This document shows positions 35,731-43,192 of a stretch of DNA of 64,000 nt, in pieces. The notes under the pieces are model-generated. The model ran no database searches and had not been told where the DNA came from. It worked only from the letters and a program-made list of their open reading frames with translations. The stretch is from Oceanobacillus_B kapialis (GTDB lineage Bacteria; Bacillota; Bacilli; Bacillales; Amphibacillaceae). The position numbers and the translations under genes were made by a program. Numbering within the stretch: position 1 is the first letter of the stretch; each line of letters starts with the position of its first letter. The DNA is taken from assembly GCF_042685265.1 (NCBI RefSeq), contig NZ_JBHUMX010000036.1. One strand, given 5' to 3'.

Positions 35731-35790
35731 ATTTATTCTCCTTTAATTGAGACGATGAATCTCTTTCCAAGTCAAGGATTGCAAAACTGT

Positions 35791-36021
35791 CTAATCCTCA
35801 TCACGTACGTCAATATCCTCAGGAATCGGCTCATTAAGGTATTCCTGAATTAGCTTTCGGTATTTTTCTACTTGTTCAAAGTGTGTAGTAAACTGATCTT
35901 TGTTAATTAAATACTGTTCTCCATCGTGAATCGAGCGAATCCGGCCGTTCAGCACAAGTGCTTTAACCTTTGCTTCGTCCATCGATAAGTACTCAGCAGT
36001 TTCTGTAATGCTAAGGTACAT
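35791..36021 (-). CDS. Small helix-turn-helix protein (excisionase/MerR-like HTH)
   Basis: The 76-residue protein opens with a winged helix-turn-helix of the HTH_17 type: YLSITETAEYLSMDEAKVKALVLNGRIRSIHDGEQYLINKDQF. An acidic C-terminal tail (EPIPEDIDVRDED) follows. Proteins of this type are found in phage excisionases but also as free-standing chromosomal genes in bacilli. No integrase or prophage genes are nearby, so a mobile-element role is not supported. Function unknown; DNA binding is probable. RBS AGAGGGG. Confidence 0.75.
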   Translation of the reverse strand: MYLSITETAEYLSMDEAKVKALVLNGRIRSIHDGEQYLINKDQFTTHFEQVEKYRKLIQEYLNEPIPEDIDVRDED

Positions 36022-36114
36022 TGTGATTCCCCTCTTTACTTATTACAGCCTTGTTTAATAGAACTATACAAGTATAACGAATCGGAACGTGGAAGAGCAA
36101 TGTTTATAGCAAAA

Positions 36115-36144
36115 ACCTCCAACATAAGGAATGTTGGAGGAACA
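36115..36144 (-). terminator. Terminator of the small GNAT gene
   Basis: The stem CCTCCAACAT / ATGTTGGAGG with a 5-nt loop is followed by TTTTT on the minus strand. Confidence 0.88.
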
Positions 36145-36147
36145 TTG

Positions 36148-36429
36148 TTAAGCTTGTTTTAAAACATCTTGATATTCAGGTGTCTCGGTCAATTTCTTTT
36201 CTGCATAGGAACATTCCGGAATAATTTTCGTTTGTTCTTGTCTTGCGAGGTCAACTACACGCTCCACAAGCTTTCCTGCAATGCCCTGTCCCTGTAGTTT
36301 TTCTGAAACGACGGTATGATCCACAACAATGTCGCCATTCTCTGAAAAAGTATACCCAATTTCAGCCTCTGGATTCTTTTCATCTTCTCCTATATAAAAT
36401 GATTGTGTGCCTTTTTTTATTGTTGGCAT
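36148..36429 (-). CDS. YjdJ-like small GNAT-fold acetyltransferase
   Basis: The 93-residue protein belongs to the short GNAT-like family typified by YjdJ. It has FYIGEDEKNPEAEIGYTF, then IVVDHTVVSEKLQGQGIAGKLVERVVDLAR containing the acetyl-CoA pyrophosphate loop QGQGIAGKL, and IIPECSYAEKKLTETPEYQDVL. These proteins bind acetyl-CoA; substrates are not established. It is monocistronic with an AAGGGAG RBS and a strong terminator. Confidence 0.88.
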   Translation of the reverse strand: MPTIKKGTQSFYIGEDEKNPEAEIGYTFSENGDIVVDHTVVSEKLQGQGIAGKLVERVVDLARQEQTKIIPECSYAEKKLTETPEYQDVLKQA

Positions 36430-36499
36430 GCTTGATCACTCCCTTTTCTTCATTTTTGTTCCTCTTCCTTTACATTGTTTCCGTTAAACCTGCCAGCAA

Positions 36500-36710
36500 A
36501 TCATAATTCAATAATTTCTATGAACAAAAGCGCAAGCGCCCGTTTTAAGGAAGGCTGACTAAGAACGCCCCCTCCTGGGGCAACGTCTGCCTGACCCGGA
36601 TCCTCCGGGCCCACGTACGGAGGCGAGGGAAGTCTCGCTAGTCTCTGGGCGCTGGACCTGGACGAGGCTGGTTCTGTTGTTTCGTTATCCACAACAACCA
36701 GATTTTAAAA
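36500..36710. repeat. GC-rich multi-hairpin intergenic repeat element
   Basis: This 200-bp block is far richer in G+C than its surroundings. It begins with GCGCAAGCGCCCG and ends with GGGCGCTGGACCTGGACG, so its borders are inverted (GCGCCC / GGGCGC). Inside it holds hairpins such as GCCCC-TCCT-GGGGC and CCCGGA-TCCT-CCGGG. A 63-codon frame across it has low-complexity content and no RBS. It looks like a dispersed structured repeat (REP/MITE-like) of the kind found between genes in Bacillaceae. A second, degraded copy may lie at 12.54-12.61 kb. Confidence 0.6.
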
Positions 36711-36721
36711 TTCCTGACAAG

Positions 36722-36759
36722 TAAAAAGCCGTACAGACGAAAGTGTCTGTACGGCTGTT
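36722..36759 (-). terminator. Terminator of the sipW-tasA-like operon
   Basis: On the minus strand AGCCGTACAGAC / GTCTGTACGGCT with a 6-nt loop is followed by a T-run directly behind the last gene. Confidence 0.92.
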
Positions 36760-36763
36760 TCCA

Positions 36764-37666
36764 TTACTCTGTAAACCAGTCATATAGTGCATCTGATTCA
36801 ACAGTTAGATGCGGGCCATTCAATTTAGGAAATTTTACTTTTCCTTCTTCAGAAAAATCAAGATAGCTATCTCTTACGCGCCACATCTGTGTTTCACTAG
36901 CATAGTATTCATGGTCTGTATAGACTTGGAACCATGTGATTCCACCATCTTCGTATTCACGTACTGTTACATTGCCTACCTTTTCTTCAAATTCTCCGTC
37001 ACCTTCACCAACTGCTATTTCAATTACTTTATATCCATCCTCATTTGTATAAAAGTTAATCTCTTTACCTTCTGTTACTCTTGTCGCCCCATGTGGGGTT
37101 GCTTTAAAAACTAACTCGCCAGTAAAATATGGTGGGCCTTCTTCTTCCTCTTCGTCAACTTGAGTTGCTACTACTTCTAAATTAATCTTCCCTTTTTTCC
37201 CTTGAAAATCGATGTCATTCTCTCCATGTGGCCAGTCCACCATCACTCGAAATTGTTCTGTATCCTGAGTGGGACGGAAAGTGTTCTCCAATTCGATCTG
37301 CTCCCAAGCGCCATCCTTCATTTGTTCTAATGTAAGGTTAACTGGCGAATTGTCATTGGAAGGGAAAAGCTTGCCCTTCAATTCCAGATTCACTTGATAT
37401 TCAACTGGGACAGACGTGTTATTTTTATTCACATCAAAAGCGTAGACTTCTTTCTTCTCCATGCCTGGTACGAGGTCTTCGTCAAGGTCAAACTCTGCAT
37501 CACCAATCACTTTACCTTCCTTGTTGACTGCTTCCACATCAAAATCAGCAGCTCTGGCAATATTATCTTCACTCGAGAATCCAATTGTAAAATACGCTAC
37601 AGTCCCAACAATGGCCATTAAAACAAAAGATAATGCAATTAATCCTAGTGTAAGCTTCTTCCTCAT
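36764..37666 (-). CDS. TasA-like exported protein with SipW-type signal peptide
   Basis: The 300-residue protein opens with KKLTLGLIALSFVLMAIVGTVAYFT, the glycine-containing signal type ending in AYF that SipW-class peptidases cleave in TasA and camelysin. The mature part starts with an acidic, beta-rich domain (VEYQVNLELKGKLFPSNDNSPVNL), resembling TasA in having a helical/beta jelly-roll look. It is longer than TasA (261) and adds a second beta-rich C-terminal region from about residue 190. It is the last gene, 28 bp behind the signal peptidase gene, with a GGGGGAG RBS. Likely a secreted matrix or fibre subunit; the family call is an inference from signal peptide and context. Confidence 0.65.
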   Translation of the reverse strand: MRKKLTLGLIALSFVLMAIVGTVAYFTIGFSSEDNIARAADFDVEAVNKEGKVIGDAEFDLDEDLVPGMEKKEVYAFDVNKNNTSVPVEYQVNLELKGKLFPSNDNSPVNLTLEQMKDGAWEQIELENTFRPTQDTEQFRVMVDWPHGENDIDFQGKKGKINLEVVATQVDEEEEEGPPYFTGELVFKATPHGATRVTEGKEINFYTNEDGYKVIEIAVGEGDGEFEEKVGNVTVREYEDGGITWFQVYTDHEYYASETQMWRVRDSYLDFSEEGKVKFPKLNGPHLTVESDALYDWFTE

Positions 37667-37694
37667 TCCTTCTCCCCCTTAGGTTTTGTGAATA

Positions 37695-38285
37695 TTACGT
37701 TGTACTTTGCTGTCTACGCAGAACAAATAGTTTTTTCATCCAGAGAATTATAACGTACAAGAGTGGGATTGCTCCCAGCACAATCCAACCACTTGGTGAC
37801 TTTAAGAACATGACAACAGATCCTGCCATCGGGATATGAAAAGAATACGAGCCATAAATTTCATCTTCCTGTACAAGGCCCTCATCCGCCACATTGTTGG
37901 CATCCCCTTTAGTTTCAAACAAGCGTCCTTGCTCAGTCGTCTGTTCACTAATCACGCGATGGGTAACAAAGGTTCCGTCACTCTGCTTAAACGTGATAAT
38001 ATCTCCACCTTTTACGTCATTCACATCATCAGATAGCACCAGCATGTCACCTGCATGGAAAATTGGGTCCATGCTATCAGAAAGGACATTCATGAGCTGG
38101 TAACCAAACAAGCTTGGATTGCTTCCAGGTTGTTTTAATGTTTGGACAAGTGAAAATCCAAGCAACAGAACAAATACAACTAAAAAAATAATGCCTATAT
38201 TCCCTAATCCCTTCCATACTTTTTTCAATTTCCTGGACCCTCCTTTTCCTGTATGTAGCAAGTTCATGCCTTTTATGCTATCCAT
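37695..38285 (-). CDS. sipW: Signal peptidase I, SipW/ER type
   Basis: The 196-residue protein has an N-terminal membrane helix (about 28-48) and a C-terminal one (about 155-180). The catalytic Ser71 lies in VLSDSMDPIFHAGDM, and His109 in FVTHRV takes the place of the usual Lys, the mark of the ER-type/SipW group. KGDANNVADEG holds the conserved Asp. In B. subtilis SipW processes TasA and TapA. The downstream gene carries a matching signal peptide and upstream genes encode secreted proteins, so this is the dedicated processing enzyme of the operon. RBS GGGGGAG lies nine bases before the ATG. Confidence 0.9.
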   Translation of the reverse strand: MDSIKGMNLLHTGKGGSRKLKKVWKGLGNIGIIFLVVFVLLLGFSLVQTLKQPGSNPSLFGYQLMNVLSDSMDPIFHAGDMLVLSDDVNDVKGGDIITFKQSDGTFVTHRVISEQTTEQGRLFETKGDANNVADEGLVQEDEIYGSYSFHIPMAGSVVMFLKSPSGWIVLGAIPLLYVIILWMKKLFVLRRQQSTT

Positions 38286-38322
38286 GATAAGGTACTCCCC
38301 CTATAAGCAAAGCTGGCATTTA

Positions 38323-38778
38323 TTATTCAGGTTCCTCGCTTACCTGTTTCATCTCTTTTTTAGCTTCAAGAAGTATTGCTTCCAGCTTTTCTTCTACCTC
38401 GGCTTTCTCGTCACCCTCTAAGTCACTTACTAGTTCATCCGCATAATCCTGCAACGCTTTAACACGCTGCTCTTTTTCCTTCTGCGTAAATTCCTGAAGT
38501 TTTTCAGAAGTTACCTGTATTTCTGAAGCAAGTTCCTCTTTTAAGCGCTCCGTTTGCTTCATCTGTTCCTCTTCAAGCGCAATTTCTATCTCACTAATAG
38601 ATTCCGTTTTCTTTTGCTCAAACCAACCTGTCAGCATTCCCTTTAATCCCTCGTCAGCGAATGCTACATTTATTCCACCACTTAACACAATGACTAGCAG
38701 AATTGCTCCAGCGAAAATCCTTCTCTTTTTGCTACGTTGTACCTGTTTGTATTTAACTAATCTGCTTTCCTCCACCAA
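38323..38778 (-). CDS. Secreted or membrane-anchored coiled-coil protein C
   Basis: The 151-residue product has a basic N-terminus (YKQVQRSKKRR), a hydrophobic signal or anchor ending near AFADEG, and then about 100 residues of Glu/Lys/Gln-rich helix with heptad character (KLQEFTQKEKEQRVKALQDYADEL). Shortly behind the signal it has GMLTGWFEQK, similar in place and pattern to QLKNWYEGLF in the protein encoded upstream. The start is TTG at 38778 (or the adjacent GTG) behind AAAGGGGG. It is the third gene of the operon and precedes sipW by 37 bp. No known family recognised; an accessory of the extracellular fibre is inferred. Confidence 0.7.
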   Translation of the reverse strand: MVEESRLVKYKQVQRSKKRRIFAGAILLVIVLSGGINVAFADEGLKGMLTGWFEQKKTESISEIEIALEEEQMKQTERLKEELASEIQVTSEKLQEFTQKEKEQRVKALQDYADELVSDLEGDEKAEVEEKLEAILLEAKKEMKQVSEEPE

Positions 38779-38832
38779 TTGATCCCCCTTTAATAGGAGG
38801 CCTCACCTAATTTGTTAGATGAGGCCAGTCTA

Positions 38833-39618
38833 TTATTCTTCGCTTGACATGGAGGAAACCACATCATCCAATGCTGCTTTCGCTTCATCTTCAAGCGTTT
38901 GAGCTGCAGCTGTAATGATTTCCTGTTGCTCAGCCACTAATTCTTCTAATAGTTCTTCTACTACTTCTCTGACATCATTTATCTTAAAATTAATCTGGTT
39001 TTGAAGGTTCCTTGTCGTGATTTCTTTTTGGTTTTCCACTTCAGCTGTAATTTCTTCCCTAGCTTGCCTAATTGCTTCTTCTAACTCAGACACAGCTGAC
39101 TCTTTCGCAGCGGTTAAATCCTCCGTTACTTTCGTTAGAGCCGCTTCTCCCTCTGTACCAGTAAAAGCTGTTAGATCATTTGTTGCATAATTAACCCCTT
39201 CTTCTCCTAGTCTTTCAATCTCAAAATATCCCTCAAGGAAAAGGTCATAAAACTTAACACCCATCCCATCTAAAATCTCCGTCTTTGCTCCATCCAGCGA
39301 CTCAATATGGCTATTCTTTACTTCAGCAATAGCAGCTTCAGCACTTTCCGTTTCACTTGCTCTAGTACCATCAATATCTGCACTTGCATCAGATTTAAGA
39401 CCATTGTATTCTTCTGCCAGCCCTGGAAGTTTTCCTTCTCCATAGGCTGTTACATCCGCTTCAATTACTTCGGCTGTTTCATTAAACAAGCCTTCATACC
39501 AATTTTTAAGTTGGGCACCTGCGTCTGTATTTGCTAACGCCGCTCCTGTACCGGAAATAACCCCCACTGCTACTACCCCAACGGCAATTTTACCTTTAAC
39601 TGTACGTAATACCTTCAT
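38833..39618 (-). CDS. Secreted coiled-coil protein B
   Basis: The 261-residue protein starts with a signal sequence (VKGKIAVGVVAVGVISGTGAALAN) whose GxGxxAA ending resembles SipW-type signals, followed by AGAQLKNWYEGLF with Trp40. The remainder is Ala/Glu/Thr-rich and almost entirely helical, with two long coiled-coil-like stretches (about 60-115 and 150-250). The ATG at 39618 has GAGGGG seven bases upstream; the frame is open to 39639, overlapping the previous gene, but that start has no RBS. It is the second gene of the operon. I do not recognise the family. Helical, repetitive secreted proteins suit an adhesive or scaffold role. Confidence 0.7.
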   Translation of the reverse strand: MKVLRTVKGKIAVGVVAVGVISGTGAALANTDAGAQLKNWYEGLFNETAEVIEADVTAYGEGKLPGLAEEYNGLKSDASADIDGTRASETESAEAAIAEVKNSHIESLDGAKTEILDGMGVKFYDLFLEGYFEIERLGEEGVNYATNDLTAFTGTEGEAALTKVTEDLTAAKESAVSELEEAIRQAREEITAEVENQKEITTRNLQNQINFKINDVREVVEELLEELVAEQQEIITAAAQTLEDEAKAALDDVVSSMSSEE

Positions 39619-39635
39619 TTGAATTCCCCTCTTCG

Positions 39636-40052
39636 TCATTTTTCTGATTCGGATAATAATGATTTTAAAATTGCTTTTGACTCTGTTTCCACTTCAGCAT
39701 CTAGTTCTACTTCCTTTTCGTTTTGATAGGTTTGAAAGATAGCAGAAATAATTAATGCATCTACCGTTTCATCGAGTTCCGTTACGTATGACTCTTTCTG
39801 CGCTAAAATCTCTTTACGTGAATTCTCAGAAGTTATTTGTGCATGCTCATCGACTTGTTTTGCTTTTTCATCCCAGGCCACGTCCACGGTTTCATATATA
39901 GCATCCTTTACTATGAGCATGGACTGCATATATCTCTCTACTTGCTGTGTAGCATCCCACCAGGCGATACCTGATCCATGCTTCTCAGCAAATACCGTAC
40001 CAGCTTGAAACAAGATCATAAACATCAAAAGCGCCAAACCAAGTCGCTTCAT
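39636..40052 (-). CDS. Secreted helical protein A, first gene of the sipW operon
   Basis: The 138-residue protein has a classical signal peptide (KRLGLALLMFMILFQAGTVFA) with a likely cleavage before EKHG, then SGIAWWDATQQVERYMQ and a Glu-rich helical body. It shares with the next two gene products a tryptophan shortly behind the signal and a charged helical remainder, but overall similarity is low. An AAAGGAAAGG RBS lies ten bases upstream, and an 11-codon leader ORF ends on its start codon (ATGA overlap). The B. subtilis tapA-sipW-tasA operon has tapA in this place; no TapA similarity is evident here. Confidence 0.7.
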   Translation of the reverse strand: MKRLGLALLMFMILFQAGTVFAEKHGSGIAWWDATQQVERYMQSMLIVKDAIYETVDVAWDEKAKQVDEHAQITSENSRKEILAQKESYVTELDETVDALIISAIFQTYQNEKEVELDAEVETESKAILKSLLSESEK

Positions 40053-40084
40053 TTCAGCACAACCTTTCCTTTAAACCAAAACAT
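40049..40084 (-). CDS. 11-codon leader ORF coupled to the sipW operon
   Basis: An ATG at 40084 with a very strong GGGGGGAGG six bases upstream opens the peptide MFWFKGKVVLK. Its TGA overlaps the ATG of the first operon gene as ATGA. The spacing and the RBS, stronger than that of the structural gene, suggest a translated leader that loads ribosomes onto it. Confidence 0.55.
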   Translation of the reverse strand: MFWFKGKVVLK

Positions 40085-40112
40085 AACTTACCTCCCCCCT
40101 TGGTAATACCTT

Positions 40113-40169
40113 TGTTCTCATTTAAGAACATTTAAAACGTAGTATAGAACATAAGAGATGATTGTGCAA
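40113..40169 (-). promoter_or_regulatory. Promoter with GTTCT-box operator of the sipW operon
   Basis: On the minus strand TTGCAC (40169-40164) and TATACT (40146-40141) are exactly 17 bp apart, a good SigA promoter, with the start point expected near 40134. A GTTCT box (40150-40146) touches the -10, and the palindrome GTTCT-N6-AGAAC (40114-40129) covers about +5 to +20. The boxes at 40125 and 40146 are 21 bp apart, two helical turns. They resemble the SinR half-site GTTCTYT that represses tapA-sipW-tasA in B. subtilis. That this is a SinR site is inferred. Confidence 0.6.
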
Positions 40170-40323
40170 TCTAGTAAATTCTTCCTTCTATTTAATTCAT
40201 AGTTCAATATCTCTATTTTTCTTTCATTTACTCTACTTTTCTACCGAGTTTCCTTTATGTATAAAATCGTTAGACAATTATTGCAGGAGGTTCTCTATAT
40301 TTGTCGGAACTTGAAATAATCGC
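40170..40323. other. AT-rich intergenic stretch
   Basis: Upstream of the sipW-operon promoter this stretch is AT-rich, with no frame longer than a few codons behind an RBS. I see nothing further in it. Confidence 0.4.
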
Positions 40324-40355
40324 AAAAAAGATGCCCTTTTTAAGGAGCACCTTTG
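40324..40355 (-). terminator. Probable terminator on the left flank of array 4
   Basis: On the minus strand AAAGGTGCTCCTT and AAGGGCATCTTT form an imperfect stem (one G-U pair, one bulge) followed by TTTTTT. It would stop transcription arriving through array 4 from the gene at 41.2 kb. Confidence 0.55.
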
Positions 40356-40390
40356 ATTAGTGGATATTTTGTTGTTGGGCGGGATTGGTT

Positions 40391-41104
40391 GGTTGGGTGC
40401 ACAGCTCCAGTGGTCGATTAGACTGCAAGATTGGTTGATTGGACTGTGGGCATGGTTGATTGCTCAGCTCGCTTGGTTGATTGGACTGCAGCATTGGTTG
40501 ATTGCTCAACTCACCTGGTTGATTGGACTGCAGAATTGGTTGATTGGACTGTGGGCTTGGATGATTGCTCAACTCACCTGGTTGATTGGACTGCAGGATT
40601 GGTTGATTGCTCAACTCGCTCGGTCGATTGAACTGCAGCATTGGTTGATTGCACAGCTCGCTTGGTTGATTGGACTGCAAGCATGGTTGATTGCTCAGAT
40701 CGCTTGGTTAATTGGACTCCAGGATTGGTTGATTGCTCAACTCGCGTGGTTGATTGGACTGCAGGATTGGTTGATTGCACAGCTCGCTTGGTCGATTGGA
40801 CTGCAGCATTGGTTGATTGCGCAACTCTCTCGGTCGATTGAACTGCAGCATTGGTTGATTGCACAGCTCGCTTGGTCGATTGGACTGCAGCATTGGTTGA
40901 TTGCGCAACTCTCTCGGTCGATTGAACTGCAGAATTGGTTGATTGCTCAACTCACCTGGTTGATTGGACTGCAAGCATGGTTGATTGCTCAGCTCGCTCG
41001 GTCGATTGGACCATAAGCGTGGTTGATTGCTCAACTCTCTCGGTCGATTGAAAAGCAGGCACGGTTGATTACACGTCTCCCTTGGTTGATCACTCAAGTT
41101 TCTA
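40391..41104 (+). repeat. 21-bp minisatellite array 4 (34 units)
   Basis: Thirty-four units of exactly 21 bp run without any indel from 40391 to 41104; the first (GGTTGGGTG) is divergent. Units such as GGTTGATTGCTCAACTCACC and GGTTGATTGGACTGCAGAAT alternate. The core GGTYGATTG equals that of arrays 1-3 on the same strand. The array sits between a minus-strand DCC-family gene and a terminator, so it may be transcribed as that gene's 3' untranslated region. Confidence 0.95.
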
Positions 41105-41183
41105 AGTAAATTAGACAGGCAAAACTGGCACGACATCAATTGTTAATTTGCACCAAAAGTTTAAAGCTGCTACATCGAAATTT

Positions 41184-41597
41184 CTACAATCTAACTTCAT
41201 CCTGCTCCACCAAAAACCTTGACTTCTCCTCAGGGGATGGAAGCTTGCAGGTTTCTCGTTTACCAAACCATTTATAGCGGTTTCTCGCTACAATATTATA
41301 TGCGAAATCACGTAATGGCTTCGGTATAAGGAGCAATACGTAAAAAGCCTTCCATAATCCTTTTAATTCTTTACATATTCGTAAAGCCGCACTCGACTTG
41401 GTATAATAGGTACCATTTTCTACTAATATCATACTGTCTAAAGAAGGATCCATCTGAAAATGTTCTTTCACGCGTTCACCTGCTCCACTTTGAAGGGATG
41501 CAAAAGTAAATATCCCGTTAGGATCTCTTTTCATTACAAATTGGACACTGCGGTCACAGAAATTACATTCTCCATCAAATAGGATAAGCTTGTTCAT
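41184..41597 (-). CDS. DCC-family thiol-disulfide oxidoreductase-like protein (YuxK type)
   Basis: The 137-residue protein carries the family signature FDGECNFCDRSVQFVMKRD at residues 7-25, with the CxxC pair Cys11/Cys14, and continues with FASLQSGAG and YTKSSAALRICKELKG. DCC proteins are thioredoxin-fold relatives of unknown biochemical role. It is cytoplasmic and lacks a signal. It stands alone; array 4 follows directly without a terminator. Confidence 0.88.
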   Translation of the reverse strand: MNKLILFDGECNFCDRSVQFVMKRDPNGIFTFASLQSGAGERVKEHFQMDPSLDSMILVENGTYYTKSSAALRICKELKGLWKAFYVLLLIPKPLRDFAYNIVARNRYKWFGKRETCKLPSPEEKSRFLVEQDEVRL

Positions 41598-41748
41598 TCT
41601 AGCACCACCCCACCCCTAATTGAGACTTTTTACAATAAGCCTTCCTTGTATATCTCCAGAGAAAAAAATGCGATAACATCTTACAGCTCCACAAGTTAAG
41701 TATGCAAACTGGAGCTTGATATCCTTCAAATTCCTTTTGTCTATCAAA

Positions 41749-42489
41749 CTATCTCTCCAAATCAATTTCCGAAAGCATAGACAAATAGTTAAACGCTAAC
41801 CTATCATCGCTTTCCCCATAGTCTTCATTCATTTTATAATAATCCCCAACGATTGTCGCTCCTTTGTTCTTATCATAAGGTATCCATTCAATCCTCGTAT
41901 CGCCGTTTCCAACAATCGAAAACTCCGTATTTTCATTACCCTCTAGACTGTTGTAATCCTTTATAAAATTCGCCCATTCTTCTGGTATCTTCTGTACTCC
42001 ATATGTTTGTTCTTTCAACGAATATATCTCCTCGAACTGAATCTGTGGCTTATAATATTCCTTGTTATTCATTTCATAGTAGTATGGTGTCCGATACATA
42101 TAAAGCCCAAAGCTACCCCATTTTGAAGCAGGATGGATATTCCACACTATATATGCATCTTCAGAATTCTCTCCGTCCAGCCTCCAAATCTCCGGTAGCA
42201 GGCTATTTTTTACAACCGTCAGCTCCCATTTATGGTTTCTCCATTCCCAAAAGCTTGCACCCATATAATTATCTTCTGAGATATACGGAACAAAGGCGTG
42301 GGCATCTTTTACTTTTACAACTTCCTGCACAACATCTACTTTCGCCTCAGGGTATATTTGATTGATTCTTTCTTTTGCCTCGTCGGGCGTGTAAAAAGCT
42401 TCGGGAGTTGTGGGAACAATATAATAGATTAGCACCCCTACCCCCGCTACCAACAATAATCCAGTAATCAAAGCAATTAGTTTATTCAT
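41749..42489 (-). CDS. Hypothetical exported or anchored protein
   Basis: The 246-residue protein has one N-terminal hydrophobic helix (LIALITGLLLVAGVGVLIYYIV) that should anchor it, with the soluble part outside the membrane. The outer part is aromatic-rich (WEWRNHKWEL, FGLYMYRTPYYYEMNNKEYY) and I do not recognise it. It overlaps the upstream gene by 8 bp, so the two are co-expressed and probably work together. No catalytic motif is apparent. Confidence 0.7.
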   Translation of the reverse strand: MNKLIALITGLLLVAGVGVLIYYIVPTTPEAFYTPDEAKERINQIYPEAKVDVVQEVVKVKDAHAFVPYISEDNYMGASFWEWRNHKWELTVVKNSLLPEIWRLDGENSEDAYIVWNIHPASKWGSFGLYMYRTPYYYEMNNKEYYKPQIQFEEIYSLKEQTYGVQKIPEEWANFIKDYNSLEGNENTEFSIVGNGDTRIEWIPYDKNKGATIVGDYYKMNEDYGESDDRLAFNYLSMLSEIDLER

Positions 42490-43168
42490 TGGCTACTCCC
42501 TCCCCAAAAATGGATGTTGGAGAGCGGTAATAATAATGAGAATCAGGAGTAGTTACAAGCCACCCTTTGCCATCTGTTTCTACAAATAACATAGTATCCA
42601 ATCCACTTCCCCACTTCGGTTTAATGCCGGTAACATGGTAAGGAAAACGTTCTTCTGTGTCTTCATATAGATCCTCTATCCAAGTTGCATCTTTTAGGCT
42701 TTTCTTCGTAAGGCTAGAGATCGCCTCATCCAGATTTTGTTTATGTATGGTTTGATCAGGTGCGTGCCGATAGGTTTTTACTATTTCCGCATGTTCAACC
42801 TTTGCAAAATATGTTGAGGGTTCTTGGGGATAAAATAAGCTTTGAATAGGCTGGCCTAAGAACGCTAGTGAGAATAAGAGATAGCTTCCCACAAAACCGG
42901 CTAAGCCATATTTATGGTACCAATGCCAATTCCCTTTTCTAATTAAAAAGCCTATGTATAAAAGACATAAACCGATCGGAAATACGGGAAAAGGGAGTGA
43001 CCCTACTTCCAAATTAAACGTAATAAGACCAATGAAAGTAACGAGTAGGATCAGCCAAGGATTTGGCTTCCCTTTTTCTTTTTTCTTATATAAATAATAT
43101 ACAAACACGAGAATACACCCGTACCCGAGCGTAGTCATTATGAGATCAATTAAATTAATATTTGCCAT
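42482..43168 (-). CDS. Hypothetical membrane protein
   Basis: The 228-residue protein has four hydrophobic helices in the first 110 residues (LIMTTLGYGCILVFVYYLY, WLILLVTFIGLITF, PIGLCLLYIGFLI, GFVGSYLLFSLAFLG). An extracytoplasmic C-terminal part of about 120 residues follows, rich in aromatic residues. It is the first gene of a two-gene unit with the anchored protein encoded downstream (8-bp overlap). No family recognised. No RBS stronger than average was seen. Confidence 0.68.
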   Translation of the reverse strand: MANINLIDLIMTTLGYGCILVFVYYLYKKKEKGKPNPWLILLVTFIGLITFNLEVGSLPFPVFPIGLCLLYIGFLIRKGNWHWYHKYGLAGFVGSYLLFSLAFLGQPIQSLFYPQEPSTYFAKVEHAEIVKTYRHAPDQTIHKQNLDEAISSLTKKSLKDATWIEDLYEDTEERFPYHVTGIKPKWGSGLDTMLFVETDGKGWLVTTPDSHYYYRSPTSIFGEGVANE

Positions 43169-43192
43169 CGTAAAACAATCCTTTTATAACTT

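Noticed and set aside
35791..36021. Prophage or integrative element suggested by an excisionase-like HTH protein
   Set aside because: No integrase, phage genes or attachment repeats around it; neighbours are housekeeping genes.
36501..36692. 63-codon minus-strand frame in the GC-rich block
   Set aside because: No RBS, biased Pro/Gly/Ser composition, and it coincides with a hairpin-rich repeat element.
40357..41139. Repetitive proteins (NQPGELS-type heptads and others) encoded by array 4
   Set aside because: Several overlapping frames are equally open; none has initiation signals or a non-repeat domain.
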